64,000 bases of DNA from Corythucha ciliata (GCA_038030265.1 CM075941.1:59249952-59313951), one strand, 5' to 3'. Shown: positions 1 to 11,290, counted from the stretch's first letter. Notes: generated by a model not told the origin, from the letters alone. Numbers and translations: made by a program.

Positions 1-1
1 C

Positions 2-85
2 CGCTATAAGTTCTTCGGCCTCCTTGAAATTTCTAGATTTTTGAGTGCAATCACACGCTTCACAAATTTCGTCAATTCTTAGCAT
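2..85 (-). CDS. Possible start of an unknown protein, cut by window edge
   Basis: An ATG at 85-83 on the minus strand opens a frame of 28 codons that runs off the left edge of the window. The peptide starts MLRIDEICEACDCTQKSR and continues with an acidic helix-like stretch (KEAEELIA). I do not recognise it. It could be the first coding exon of a host gene or of a transposon accessory protein. The only support is the open frame and its protein-like composition, so this is a weak call. Confidence 0.22.
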   Translation of the reverse strand, partial: MLRIDEICEACDCTQKSRNFKEAEELIA

Positions 86-1293
86 TTTCGCGAGAAAAAA
101 AAAGTAAGAATAAATAAGCAAAAACGCACTAAAATAACAAAACTGAACTGAAACTCCCTTGTAATCAAGACCGTTTGTTTACATTTGATCTGGACTGTAT
201 TAATTCATTTTCCTGCCATGGCCACAGCGCTCTCGTTCTGTGACAAACAAGAGACGTAAATGGCTGATGGCAAGGGAAACTCGTGATCTAGGGGCCCGTC
301 CCAACGAAACAAGGACCTCGGGGATACGATCAACAAAACTAAAGGGCCTAGCCTCGTCTCCTCGTATGGCGACATTCTAATCTTAAGAAAAAAGGAAAAT
401 AACGTCATTTCAAGCGAGCTCACGCAGTAAGTTGCTTATTTTTTACGTCTATCCATAGTTGGATTGACTTTTTTTCTCGAATTAGCAGGATGAATGCCCA
501 GAGATTGCGGTTCTCCAATGGGGAACTTGCACGAATGCCCGATTTGGGGGAAAAGTATACCAGTGAATTGGCACATGTGTACAAAGATATCAACGGTAGT
601 TGCAGGCCGATTGGTGCGTCTGGTGATTTTTAAATCAATTTCAAAGTTCTTCAGGAGGGGATGGATGGTGCGAGGGAAAAATGACATCAAAGAGCAGTTT
701 TGAAGCATTTGAGGAAACTCTAAAATGTTTTGTTTACAAATAACAAGAAAAATTAAACCCTAGAAAACGCGTCTTCCCCCCTCTTCCCAACACCGTCCAT
801 TTCATTAACTGCTCTTTGACGTAATCAAACCCCCACTCAACATTTTTAAAAATTCGCTTTAAAAAACCCTTGCTTGATTTCAGTGTTTAATCTGGGCAAT
901 TGTCTTGTTGAAGAGCCCTAGCTCTTCAAGAAACAACAGATTGACAAATGTGCAAGTTCCCCATTGCTATTATTTTCGTCCTTATGCAGCACTGAGACTT
1001 CTTCAGTCATAGCTGACAGATCGGGACACATATTCGAACGAAGTCCGATTGATGTGGTTCATTTTATCCAAATAAATTCATTACTGTTTATGGAAGTTTG
1101 TTCTTACAGAACACCAACACACAAAACGATCTAGACATGTAGAAAACGACAATTGATAACATGGTGACAACCTTGACGTGGGACAAAATGGTGTCAGAAT
1201 TACAGTTAGTTCCGCGTCTCCGCGAGTTTTGTGAATGAGCCGCGACGTTGACGAGTCCGGATATCTTCATTTTTTGAAAGTCTGTTCCCAGCG
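86..1293. other. Non-coding stretch, nothing recognised
   Basis: No open frame here has a recognisable motif, and I see no LTR, primer-binding site or RNA gene. The gypsy element that begins at 1294 seems to lack its 5' LTR, because nothing here resembles the candidate LTR near 10695. Confidence 0.5.
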
Positions 1294-1520
1294 ATGCCAG
1301 ATCCACCTATCCCGCCGCCTATTCCTCACCATCAACAGCCACACCCATGCCCATGGTCTCGATAGTTCTAATTTCAAAATTAAGGAGCGACTTTTCCAAG
1401 AGGACGATTTAAATTTAGATCGGGCGCTGGTAATTTACAAGTCGCTTGAGTTGACAAAAGCCCAAGCCGAGTCTTTACAACAGGGCGAGTCTTCAAATTT
1501 ATACAAAATAATATCTACAA
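1294..1520 (+). pseudogene. Gypsy-1 gag remnants
   Basis: An ATG at 1294 opens a proline- and histidine-rich start (MPDPPIPPPIPHHQQPHP). It stops after a few dozen residues and the reading jumps to another frame near 1361. There a gag C-terminal region reads SNFKIKERLFQEDDLNLDRA followed by a helix ending KAQAESLQ. This is the usual end of the capsid region in K02A2.6-like gypsy gags, just ahead of the zinc knuckles. Most of the capsid (over 200 residues) is missing, so an internal deletion joins the two pieces. Confidence 0.6.
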
Positions 1521-1679
1521 GAAGAGATGGACCCAGCTATGCACATCATGCGCATGCCTTTCAGTCGTCAACGCGCCAAACTCAGTTCCACCCCCGACCC
1601 TCTCATCATGACAGCCGCCAACAACAATACGCCGAGGTTCAAGGCATTCAACACCCACACGTTCATCATCCTGTTCTTC

Positions 1680-2150
1680 TCCACGCCGCGGTTTCAAGGA
1701 CAGTCATCTACTTGTGGACGTTGCGGTCAAGTACATCGCACAAAATGTCCCGCGCACGGTAAAACTTGTCTAACTTGTCAAATACCCAATCAGTTTTCTA
1801 AAATGGGCCGTTCTCGTTTTGTAAAAATTCTACAACAGTCATCGTCTAACAGTCAATCTTTTGCTAACAATGATAATTCAGCTTTTTCCAACAATGATAA
1901 CCAAGCTTATATTTTCAATTTATCGTCACCTACTTTCCACTCAGAATGGTCCATCAATTTGCACATTAATGATCACGTCATTCCCACTCAACTAGACACA
2001 GGCGCTCAGATTAATTGTATGTCTTTCGATACTTTCAAAATGTTGCAAATTCATCCTCGTAACGTCATTTCTTCGCCTACCAAAATTCTCTCTTTTTGCG
2101 GTTCGGTGCTGCCCAATTTAGGACAATGCCTCATTCGATGCTCCAATTAA
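1680..2150 (+). pseudogene. Gypsy-1 nucleocapsid and aspartic protease remnant
   Basis: One frame carries a zinc-knuckle block (CGRCGQVHRTKCPAHGKTC then LTCQIPNQFSKMGRS, in which the last knuckle has lost its His/Cys pattern). It is followed by a retropepsin region with LDTGAQINCMSF, where DTG is the catalytic triplet. The protease continues to about 2145, where the frame meets TAA. Downstream the reading enters the RT palm directly, so the protease C-terminus, the linker and the RT fingers (roughly 130 residues or more) are deleted. It belongs to the host element of the nested insertions. Confidence 0.75.
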
Positions 2151-3089
2151 ATGGAGCAGTCATTTTTTCCACCTTAGATGCAAACTCAGGATTTTGGACA
2201 ATTCCCGTCGATGAAGAAAGTTCTAAATTATTAACGTTTAACACTCCCTTTGGGAGATTCCGCTTTCTCAGATTACCATTTGGAGTAAACGTAGCCCCCG
2301 AATTTTGTCATAGAGTCATGACTGAATTTTTTGGTGATTTGCCCGGTGTTTGCATTTATCTGGATGATTTACTCGTTTTTGGCGAAACTCAGTCAATCCA
2401 TGATAAACGCCTTGAAAGCGTTTTCCGACGCGCCGAAGAAATAAATATCCGATTCAATTTGTCCAAGTGTAGTCTCGGTATGTCAAAAGTTAAATACATG
2501 GGTCACATTTTCTCCCAAGATGGAATATCACGAGACGAGTCCCGTGTAAAGGCAATTAATGAAATGCCCGCCCCAACAGATAAAAAAAGGCTTTCTACGA
2601 TTTCTTGGTATGGTGAATTACATTGGTAGTTTCATCGAAAATTTGTCTGAATTAACTACTCCCCTCCGTCATCTCACTAAAAATAATGTCCAGTGGTCCT
2701 GGAATAAAACCTGTCAACAAGCCTTTGAAAATATAAAACGTCGTGTAGCCCTAGCTGGAACTCTTTCTCACTTCAATGTCAATGTCCCGATTACACTAAC
2801 AGTAGATGCGTCACAAAACGCTGTCGGTGCAGCTCTTCTTCAGAACAGAAAACCCATTGTTTATGCGTCTAAAACGCTGACTCCATGCCAGCAGGGGTAC
2901 GCACAAATCGAAAAGGAATTATACGCCATAGTTTTTGCGTGTACTAAATTTCATCAATATATTTACGGTCAGTCAGTCACAGTTGAAACAGATCATTCTC
3001 CTCTTGTGACAATTTTTAAAAAATCGTTAGCCTCAGTACCTTGTCGCCTACAGAGGATGTTGTTACACCTACAAAGATACGACGATTAG
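2140..3089 (+). pseudogene. Gypsy-1 reverse transcriptase and RNase H, 5' part of pol
   Basis: RT begins at motif A (FSTLDANSGFWTIPVD, catalytic Asp), then FGRFRFLRLPFGVNVAPEF (motif B region) and the active-site box YLDD. A frameshift near 2600 switches frames, and the thumb (FLGMVNYIGSFIENLSEL) and RNase H follow, with catalytic residues in LTVDASQNAVGAAL, EKELYAIVFA and ETDHSPLV. The reading ends in LLHLQRYDD at 3089, where the TIR element is inserted. The normal continuation of this motif resumes at 8800. Confidence 0.85.
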
Positions 3090-3196
3090 AGGTGTGACGT
3101 GACAGCTTTTGTCGGTCACAGTGACAACTAGCTCCGGTGACTGTGCAGTCACTGTGACAAAAACCAGTGATTTTGTCACAGTAGTGACTTAAGTGA

Positions 3197-3204
3197 CTAC
3201 TGAG
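3197..3204. repeat. hAT target-site duplication, left copy
   Basis: CTACTGAG directly precedes the left TIR. The identical octamer follows the right TIR at 5785-5792. Confidence 0.93.
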
Positions 3205-3616
3205 TAGGGCTTCCAATCCCGTAAAACTTTCAATCCCGCGTGATTGGTGCGGGACTGAAAGCAATTCCGCGGGATCCCGCATTTTCCGTTTTTGTGCTGA
3301 AAAGTGTAAGGGAGGCGGAAAAATGTTTTGAAGGAATAAGAAATAACTGGAAATCACAAAAACGAACTTTTTTTTAAAAAAAAGAATATGACCGGTAACT
3401 AACATTTCAATGACTATTTCATGGACCAGAAAAAAAATAAAATAAAATAAATACAACTGTGATAATAAATGGAAACGGTGGAATTTGTCAATTAATTCAG
3501 CAAACGTCTTACATCCGTCATCTACCCTATTGCTCTGGGCGATTGAAATGTGATCGGAGGACGCTGAGGCTCTTTAGTGTGTTGTCACCCATATTTGACC
3601 TTATTTTAGAGCAAAA

Positions 3617-5408
3617 TTAGCCCGCTGAAGAAAAAACTCGTTCAGCCTCAACGCTGGTCGGAGGAATGGTGCTGAGGTAGTCCCATGCCTTCGATAAATA
3701 GAACCCACGGGCTCCACTATTTTCAAACAACGTCATTTCCTTCTTCATGATTTCGTCCATCAGGTTAACTTTGGACCCTGGCTGCGACTTGGCTTGCAAC
3801 GGGAAGTTCACTTTTTGCAGCGCAATCTCAAGCTCTTCCTTCAAAGTCAAAGGCGTCGTCGAAGTCAGCGTTGGCTCATCGTCGACTTGATGATCGAAGA
3901 CTTCTTGGGCTTCAGGAGATTTCAAAACCCGGCCGAGCATATTCCATAGAAACAGTCTCACATTTGATTTTTTTTATTAGAGGAAATGTTGGATCGGTTC
4001 TTGATTGAAGGTCCATGAAATATTTCTGCGGATTATGGAGGTGAAGCATTGCGCTCGATGCTTCGTTTCGTCGTTGAGCTATCCGTCGTCGTAACGAAGA
4101 TTCCAGTTGTTCACTTAAGACGCATTTCCATTCGCTGATTTTCTGCAGCATAAAAAGAAGAGCAGCAGTTAGAAGAGTGGCTTCTCGACGGCAGAGAACT
4201 TTGACAGGCAGTTTTACCGGCTCCAAACACTTTACAATATCGGCAATATTGATCCAATCTTGTTCCGAAAATGAAATGTCTGACTCCAAGTCAATTAGAG
4301 CTTTGAAGACGCTCAATTTCAGTTTGAGAAATCTTTCCAACATGTTAAGAAGACTACTCCAACGAGTCCTACAGTCCAAAAGCAATTGTACGTTTTTCCC
4401 GTGTTCGATGACCACGTATTTTTGAAGGTACATTTCGTTTTTCAGAGACGACTTCCGAAATAATTTTACAACCTTTCTCACTTTGTTGATTAGCTCATTG
4501 AACTGGCCGAACGAAACATTTATTGTTTCCTGGTCGGGGTAACTGACTACCTGGTACCCTTGATCGTACTCATCATGTTCTTCCTCATCGCTGCTTTTGT
4601 CAGAGTAGCCGGAAGCAGCCGGTTCATCTATGTCGGTTGTTTCTGGCCTTAGGTACAGAGCTCCATGGGCATGACAAAGTTGATGTTTGCAAGAAATCAC
4701 TCTTCCAACTTTGGCCATTGTGGAAGGGCCATCCGTAGCGATTGAAATTATGTCGTCAAAGTCGAGGTCAAACTTTGCAAGAAGCCTTTCAATTGTTTTA
4801 ATACAGTTTTCTGCGGTGAAGATCCTTGGATTTTTGTGAGGCCCAAGTTGTAAAACGAGTTTGGTCCAAGAAAGAGTACCACATTGAGGTAGTGCCGATT
4901 TTTGGTCGACGTCCACTCGTCAAACGTTAGAGAAAACTTGCTTTCATTGCGTTTAGCAAGTTGTATGGTTGACTTGGCTGCTGCTTGAATTTTATCCGCG
5001 TAAGACACTAGCATCAGACGAACAAGAAGACGAGCTGGAAGTGCTGGGTTCTGAAGCAAGTTTTGAAATGATGTTGTGCGCGGATTTTAGGTGCACGTGC
5101 AGCCCTTTAGTAGATCGACAACTTGATTTTAAAATCTTTGAGCACATAGAACACTTGGCATTCTCCCCATCTTTCACGAAATAACTCCGAACCGATGATT
5201 TTTCTTTGTTTGGGCGAACATTCCCCTTCCCCTCGATATTACATTCACTGTCACTCATTTCGTCCACTAAAATGACTTTTCTAGTTGTCAGCAATCGCGG
5301 GAACAAAACATTAACAGAACAGAGAAGAGAGAACACTGGCGCGTAAAGGGTTTTATTCAACTCGTACTGAAGTCCTGCAACTATGGCTGGCGTAGCGAGA
5401 GGAAGCAC
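3617..5408 (-). pseudogene. hAT-family transposase, frameshifted
   Basis: Read on the minus strand in several frames. Around 5240-5090 there is a BED-type zinc finger (CSMCSKIL ... HVHLKSAH, C-x2-C and H-x4-H). At about 4960-4910 comes FDEWTSTKNRHYLNVVLF, typical of the first catalytic region. ISIATDGPSTMAKVG and CHAHG follow near 4740-4670. The C-terminal hAT dimerisation motif (AWDYLSTIPPTSVEAERVFS) lies at about 3690-3625. The frame changes near 5000, 4900 and 3940, and a stop falls right after FSSAG. The protein would have cut and joined the element's ends, but this copy cannot make it. Confidence 0.88.
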
Positions 5409-5676
5409 TAAATTGAAGAAAATAATGGAAAAAAGGCTGTGGGGGGGGGGAGAGAGGAGAAAAAAATCTTTTCACAAACTCATTTTATCCGAAGCGGCCG
5501 CCGCACGCTTCTTCAACCCCTCGCTCTTTCGTTCGACCGCACACCCATGACTCCTCTCATCATCTTCCAGGGTAGTGACTTGGGGGAAGCAGTATTTTTT
5601 TGTCTTTTCTTTTTTCGGGCTAACGTCAGCATCTCATGAATGAAAGCGGCGCTCCACTCTATGCAAAATGGAATGC

Positions 5677-5770
5677 GCGGGATCCCGCGGGATTACACGT
5701 GCGGGATCCCGCGTTCGCGGGATCAACAAAACCACGCGGGATCCCGCTTGAATGCGGGATCGCGGGACCG
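5677..5770. repeat. Subterminal palindromic repeats of the hAT
   Basis: Four or more copies of the palindromic core GCGGGATCCCGC or its halves lie within 95 bp of the right end. A matching set lies inside the left end (about 3232-3285). Such subterminal repeats are usual transposase-binding sites in hAT elements. Confidence 0.7.
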
Positions 5771-5784
5771 GATTGGAAGCCCTA

Positions 5785-5792
5785 CTACTGAG
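5785..5792. repeat. hAT target-site duplication, right copy
   Basis: CTACTGAG directly follows the right TIR and matches 3197-3204 exactly. Confidence 0.93.
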
Positions 5793-6399
5793 GGCCTGTT
5801 CTATTACTTTTTAATGCCACTATCACTGTTTAGTCAGGTTTATCAACGAAATTGTCTAGCTCACGTAGCTCACGTGTTTTTGCATCGGTTATAAAAAAAT
5901 ATATAATTCTTTTTCTAACTTTATCCGTGGAAAACTCCTATGAACGGCGAACCCACAGCCTCAAATGCAAACATGAAGGTGAGTCATGGATCAAAAACTG
6001 CAATGCACGAATTTACTAGGAACATAGGCATAGCCAGATGGGGGGCAGGGCTAGGCAGCTGCCCTCCCCTAGACTCAAAAATGCAGATTCAGTGGGGCAG
6101 TTGCCCATCCCTAGATGCATTCTGAAAGTACAAATCTTTCAGGATAATCTCATTTTGTTTCGTCGGCGCTCACTAAAAAAATAACTTCACGTACTTCACT
6201 AATAAAAAAAATAAATTTCAACGGGTTTTGTCGCTCACAAAACGGATAATATCGCAAGGGTGACATAGTTCAAAGACCAAATGCGCTGTTTTTGCGTCCT
6301 AGAATACCATTTTCGTAGACAGACGCGGATTCAGTATTTGCTCATGAGAGGTGCTAGAGAAATGGTGTGGTTCGCTCTATTTAAACTGGTTTGACAGCC

Positions 6400-7150
6400 T
6401 TTTCACAGCCTAAAAATAGTAAAAACTAGTAATTTGCACGATTAAAACGGCTAAAGTAACTAAACTAACGCCCAAAAATAAAAAAATTGCTAAAACTGGA
6501 CTTCACGGGTCCTAAAAATTGGTGGCGACTGGTGAACTTCTGAAAATGCCTAAAAAGATCATGATTACCCCCCGAAAGTAGCTAAATCGACCATTCGTGC
6601 GCTAAAATTGATCAGACTGGCCATTCTTTAGCCATATATGACCATAATGCGCGCTTTTGGCATGACGGACTAATCAAGCCCTGAAATCATCCAAAATGAC
6701 TTCACGTGACCTGGAAATGCCTAAAATGATGATTCATTCCCTGAAAATGGCAAAATCGACAATTTGCGCACCAGGAATGGTCAAACTTCATGGCCTTGGC
6801 TTGATAGACTAGGTATTTGAGCCCTGAAAATGGCAAAACTGACGATTCGTGTCTTTAAAATGACTAAAATTAATTTATTTGAACCCTAGAAATTGCCGAA
6901 TTCACTTTACGAGCTCTAGAAATGGATTACCTGACGAATCGAGCTCTAAAAATGTCTGAACAAGTGACTCCTGCCCTGAAAATGGCAAAATAGACCATTC
7001 GGAGCTCTGAAAATGGCAAACCTGGCTGTTCTCGCCTTGACTTGGGACGTACTATTCGCTCCTATAACTGGAAAGTCTGACTTTATGCGCCCTAAAAATG
7101 GCAATGGCTATTCAAGCCTTGAAATCGTCAAAATTGGCTCTTTGTGCTCT
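6400..7150. repeat. Degenerate ~30-bp tandem array
   Basis: Successive units of about 30-31 bp follow a consensus close to CTGAAAATGGCAAAACTGAC then ATTCG and GCT. The clearest units lie between 6800 and 7050. The units are strongly diverged from each other. It forms the central part of the 3090-8799 element. Confidence 0.7.
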
Positions 7151-7164
7151 GAAAAGCTGTGCCC

Positions 7165-8040
7165 AACAAAGTAAAATGTCAGTTTTGAAGTAAAATATTC
7201 AGTTTTGAGGTAAAGTGATATTTTTTGGGTGGGACCGCAAGTTTCAGGGTAAAATCGTCAGTTTAGGAACGTTTTTGGGATGAAATCGTAATTTTTGGGG
7301 TAAAATTACCAGTTTTGTATTAACGTCATCAGTTATGAGGCAACACGTCAGCTGTGGCGTGAAATCGTCTGTATTAGTATAAAATCGTCACATTTGCGAT
7401 AAATTTGTCTTTGTGTGTTTTTTTTTTGTTTTTTGTTTTTGTTTTTTTTTTGTGAAATCACCTGTTTTCAAGGCAGAATGGCCTAAAATCACCCGCTTTG
7501 GGTAAAACTTAAGTTAAAGCGTGACATTGTCAGTTTTGGAGTAAATTATCTAATTTTGAGGGGAAATTGTCGTTTCGGGTGTGAAACATTCATTTTTGAA
7601 ATGGAACAGTAAAGTTTAGTTTTAGGTTAGACTCGCCAGTTTTGTGGTAGCATCTTAATTTGGAGGGGGGGGGATGCACGTCAGCTTTGGCCAGGAATTG
7701 TACGTTTTTTGTTTTTTTTAACTAAAATCGCCAATTGAAGGATAAAATCGGCAGTTTTTAGTACTGAGTGATCTGTTAATTGTAATTAAGTTCATTAGTT
7801 TTTGATCCGATTCGGGTTAAACCCGCCATTTTAGGCGGAACTCCACCAGTTTTGGGGGTAAAGACTTGGATTTTAAAATTCGTGCTGTGAAATTTTTAGT
7901 TTAGGCGTAAACACTTCGTCTTTGGCGTAGAAACGTCAGTTTTGAAGTAAAATATTCAGTTATACTAGAGTGAAATATTCAGTTTTTTGTTTAAAAAAAC
8001 GTCAGTTTTGAGTTAAAACCCGTTATTGGTTGGTTAAAAA
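7165..8040. repeat. Degenerate ~20-bp tandem array
   Basis: Units of about 20 bp follow TAAAATCGTCAGTTTTGGGG, with some units missing or stretched by poly-T. The same array, in the same order of variant units, occurs at 44156-44840 in the second copy of the element. The array therefore belongs to the element and did not form after insertion. Confidence 0.75.
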
Positions 8041-8799
8041 ATGTTGAATTTTTACGTTTCTCAGACAATACGTTGATGAAAAGTCGGTCACTCTGTATAT
8101 TTGAATGCCAAGTATCGAATTCCGGGGAAATCGAATTGTCTGTTAATAGAAAAAGTCTTAATAGAATTGTCAGTTTTTGGATAGAAAATCAGGAATAGAA
8201 GGCTAAAACAGATAATTTCCGAACGAAGATGTTAGTTTTTGATGGATTACGACCTTTTTTTGTGAAAACTCAGTTTCCGGGGAAGAATTTGACGATTCAT
8301 TGCGCTACCAGTTCTTTTGTTGGGGTCTCTAGTTTCTATAACGTCCGACATATTCTGCCCCTTGGTCAAGGGCTGGCTTCGCCCCTGCCTAGGAAGGTGT
8401 TTTTATATAAAGTAAAATTATGCAAGATTACTGTAGCACAAGTCTTGGAAAACGAAGTGAATAGAAATATATTAACACTAAAGGTTCAATACTAACGATA
8501 AGTCCAAGAAAAAAAGTCAACAGACTTGGGGAGAATGCTACTGAGTTCATTGGGCAATAGAGGAACTGGTAAAGTGTTATGTGGTAACCTGCGAGGATGG
8601 CTAGGTGACGGCTTCAATTTTAATTCAAGAGACTCTAGCGCAGTGAAGGGATAGAAGTGACGAATGAAGAGGCGATTATAAGTGAAAAGGAATGTCACCG
8701 TTAGAGGGTCGGAACGGTGATTTCAATGTGGTCGTCACCGGAGCCAATAGTGACGGAGTAGTCACAGTGACAAAATCACCGACAATGAAATCACACCTC

Positions 8800-10330
8800 A
8801 CCGTTCTAGGAAAAAATCTTTTTAAAGCTGACACTTTGTCACGAGCCCCTTTGCCGACAACAGATACCATTCTTGATGAAGAAGTCGCTGTCCACGTAAA
8901 TCTAATTAAACAGTCTTTAGCCGTTTCTTCCCAGTCTCTTAATGAAATTAAACAGTATACTGTCACAGATAAAACTTTGATGGCTCTTAAAAATTATTGC
9001 ATTCAGGGATGGCCACAAAACAATTCTCAGGTCTGTAATGAAGTTAAACCTTACTGGGCTCACCAATCGGAAATTACAGTAATTGATGATCTATCTTTAA
9101 ACACAACAGTGTTGTAATTCCCGTACAGTTACGTCCCAAAATCTTACAACTTTTACACACTGGTCACATGGGTCCAGAACGAACGAAAAATCTGGCCCGT
9201 GGAGTCGTTTATTGGCCCAACATGTCAATGGACATACAGCACCTAACAGAACACTGTGCTACTTGTCTAAAGTTCCGTCCGAATAATTCGTCAGAACCTT
9301 TACACCCCCATGGCTTACCAAATTTGCCCTGGCAAAAAATAGCCACTGATTTTTTGCATATTGACAATAAAACGTACCTCGTCGTCGTTGACTATTTTTC
9401 TAAATTTATCGAGCTTGCTACCATGCCTAATATCACTTCTTTCACCGTCATTACTGTCATGAAATCAATTTTTAGTCGTCACGGCATTCCCCTATACCAC
9501 GTCACTGACGGTGGTCCTCCGTATTCGTCATTATAATTCTCTAAATTTGCAAACGAATGGGATTTTATTCACATAAAAAGTAGTCCAAGGTACCCCAAGT
9601 CAAATGGGATGGCTGAGTCCGCTGTAAAGATTGTAAAAAATATGCTTCGTAAGTGCAAAGATTCAGGCAATGACCCTCATGTAGCTCACCTACACCTAAA
9701 GTAAGTCATGTGTCACCTGCCCAACTACTTATGTCCCGTCGTCTTAGATGTCCTTTACCCGTGACGTCTTCCCAGTTAATTCCTTGTATTCCCGATTACG
9801 ATCGTCATATGCAAATTTCCTTTTCAAAACAGTCGAAGGTAAAAGAGTACTATGACCAACGTACACGTCCTCTGGCCCCTCTTGCACCCAACGATAATAT
9901 TTACTACAAGTTGAACGTAAACAGTCATTAACTTCTAGGAACAGTTATAAACTTAGTCGGTCCGAGGTCTTACTTGATAAAGAGCCCTGAAGGAAAAAGA
10001 GTATGTTCGCAACCGGCAACACCTTTTAGCACCTCCTCGTCCCATAATTAAAAGTACTTCACTTAAATCTTCTGTCTCTCCAATCGCCCCAGTTTCTTTT
10101 CCTTCATCCAGTAAACTTGGTACACACACACAATAGAACACACCCCCTCCCCATGTCAATCGTAGTCCTGCGGTCTTACGAAGTAATGATTCAGAAGAAA
10201 TGATGTCAACTCCTTCCTCTTCATCTTCAAATGCTAGTACGCGTCTTTCTCCTTCGCCCACCAATACTCTCCCTATTCGTGTCACTCGCAGTGGTCGTAT
10301 CACCATGCCCCCGAAACGCTTCACGTTTGC
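8800..10330 (+). pseudogene. Gypsy-1 integrase and 3' pol, resumed after insertion
   Basis: The reading resumes with NLFKADTLSRAP, the end of the RNase H to integrase connection. The integrase zinc-binding region follows (HTGHMGPERT ... CATCLKF). The catalytic core shows ATDFLH, VTDGGPPY and GMAESAVKI, the three acidic positions of a D,D35E integrase. A stop at about 9534 and shifts near 9117 and 9700 break it. The later part (9710-9931) reads SPAQLLMSRRLRCPLP and RPLAPLAPND, the usual integrase C-terminal linker. The last recognisable gypsy tail ends near 10325. Confidence 0.85.
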
Positions 10331-10339
10331 GGAATTTGA

Positions 10340-11089
10340 TAAATAAATAAAAGTTGTGTACCAATAACATTAAGTCGTCTTTGCCGTTTTGTCGTCTGCT
10401 TTTAAAACATTGTAATCCATTAATGGTGAAATCCACCACAAGTGTTATAGCCCCTAGAGTTAGAATTTAAGTTTACGAAAGTGCAGTGCAGTGCCAGTGC
10501 CATCAGTGAAAAGCAGTGAAAAAAAAAAAAAAAAAAATCTCATTTGCTCTTTGTCACTTTTGATTTTTATGTAACATAATATTTTGTAATTCTTTACATA
10601 CTTATCTTACTATGTATTTTCTATTAAAACTTTGTGAACTATATAATTATTACGTATCAATTAAAAATAATAATAATAATAATAATTAAGAGCGTGTTGT
10701 AGGAATCATAGTTATATTTACAGTATCATTTTATAGTCATGCGCGAGCGTGCCCCACAACTTCTTGTTTCCGAATACCGTTGTCAAATTAGTCGGCCATG
10801 TTACGCCTCTGAATAAAGAAGTCTTGTCGTTATTATTCATTAAACCATAAACATTTTACAACAATAACAACACCTCAATCGACTGTCGCTAATAACTGTC
10901 GTTTTGACTGTTGCTAACTTTACAGAACAGGCCCCCAGGATCAAAGGGGTTAGACAATATTCAGTTGCATCGGTTGGACAGTAAGCTGCTAGTCGATTTT
11001 AATAAAATTAAAACAGGAGACTCAAAAGGATTCTGTGTAGATCGATGTGAGTAAGCATATCAGGAAAGGATAGCCGAAATCGGTAGAAG
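10340..11089. other. 3' flank of Gypsy-1, possible LTR at 10695-10872
   Basis: No gene is visible. An (AAT)n microsatellite lies at about 10665-10687. From 10695 a segment starts TGTTGTAGG and ends TACAACA or AACAACA (10857-10872), with a GAATAAA polyadenylation-like signal at about 10811. This is compatible with a short 3' LTR. There is no polypurine tract directly before it and no 5' copy in the window, so the LTR call is weak. Confidence 0.35.
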
Positions 11090-11290
11090 AAAAAATACTT
11101 TGTATTTTAAATACAAAATACGTATTTTGTAATTCTATTTAAATACTTTTGGAAAAGTATTCGTATTTCTGTATTTAAAATACATTCTTGAAAGTATTTT
11201 GGGCTTTGTATTTGAAATACATTTTCAAAAGTATTTTGTGTTTCACACTCAACGAAAATACAAATACAAATACTTTTAATTTTAACGTTC
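11090..11290. repeat. AT-rich palindromic TE-end sequence
   Basis: Many overlapping inverted copies of TGTATTTTAAATACAAAATA and related words. A closely matching stretch lies at 54062-54125, where it follows CAGGGGTGGGCAA, a typical hAT-like terminus. This is probably a remnant of the same MITE or hAT family. Confidence 0.55.

Larger units (their letters stand above)
3205..5784 (-). mobile_element. hAT transposon nested in the TIR element
   Basis: The ends are inverted copies: TAGGGCTTCCAATCC on the left and GGATTGGAAGCCCTA on the right. They are flanked by a perfect 8-bp direct repeat CTACTGAG (3197-3204 and 5785-5792), the size expected for hAT. The subterminal regions are rich in the palindrome GCGGGATCCCGC. 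A broken hAT transposase fills the minus strand. The insertion lies within the 3090-8799 element, so it is younger than that element, which in turn is younger than Gypsy-1. Confidence 0.93.
3090..8799. mobile_element. TIR element with degenerate tandem arrays, no ORF (copy 1)
   Basis: It interrupts Gypsy-1. The left end starts GAGGTGTGA and the right end finishes TCACACCTC. Inside both ends the same short words recur in inverted orientation (TCGGT, CACTGTGAC or CACAGTGAC, GCTCCGGTGAC), giving an imperfect TIR of about 70 bp. I see no convincing target duplication. Without the nested hAT it is about 3.1 kb, mostly degenerate 30-bp and 20-bp repeat arrays, with no protein of its own. A second copy sharing its right ~1.5 kb lies at 44156-50719. 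It is probably non-autonomous; the superfamily is unknown. Confidence 0.7.
1294..10330 (+). mobile_element. Decayed Ty3/gypsy retrotransposon (Gypsy-1), interrupted
   Basis: Gag, nucleocapsid, protease, RT and RNase H pieces lie at 1294-3089, and the pol reading resumes at 8800 with the end of the RNase H connection, integrase and C-terminal region to about 10330. The sequence between (3090-8799) is an inserted TIR element that itself holds a hAT. The order and motifs fit the K02A2.6-type Ty3/gypsy lineage. Large internal deletions (gag middle, RT fingers) and many frameshifts show it is dead. It has no clear 5' LTR. A possible 3' LTR lies at 10695-10872. Confidence 0.85.

Noticed and set aside
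8360..8400. TE end CTTCGCCCCTG, also at 50325-50345 and 27880
   Set aside because: Short common word; the first two are the same position in the two element copies, and no element could be bounded by it.
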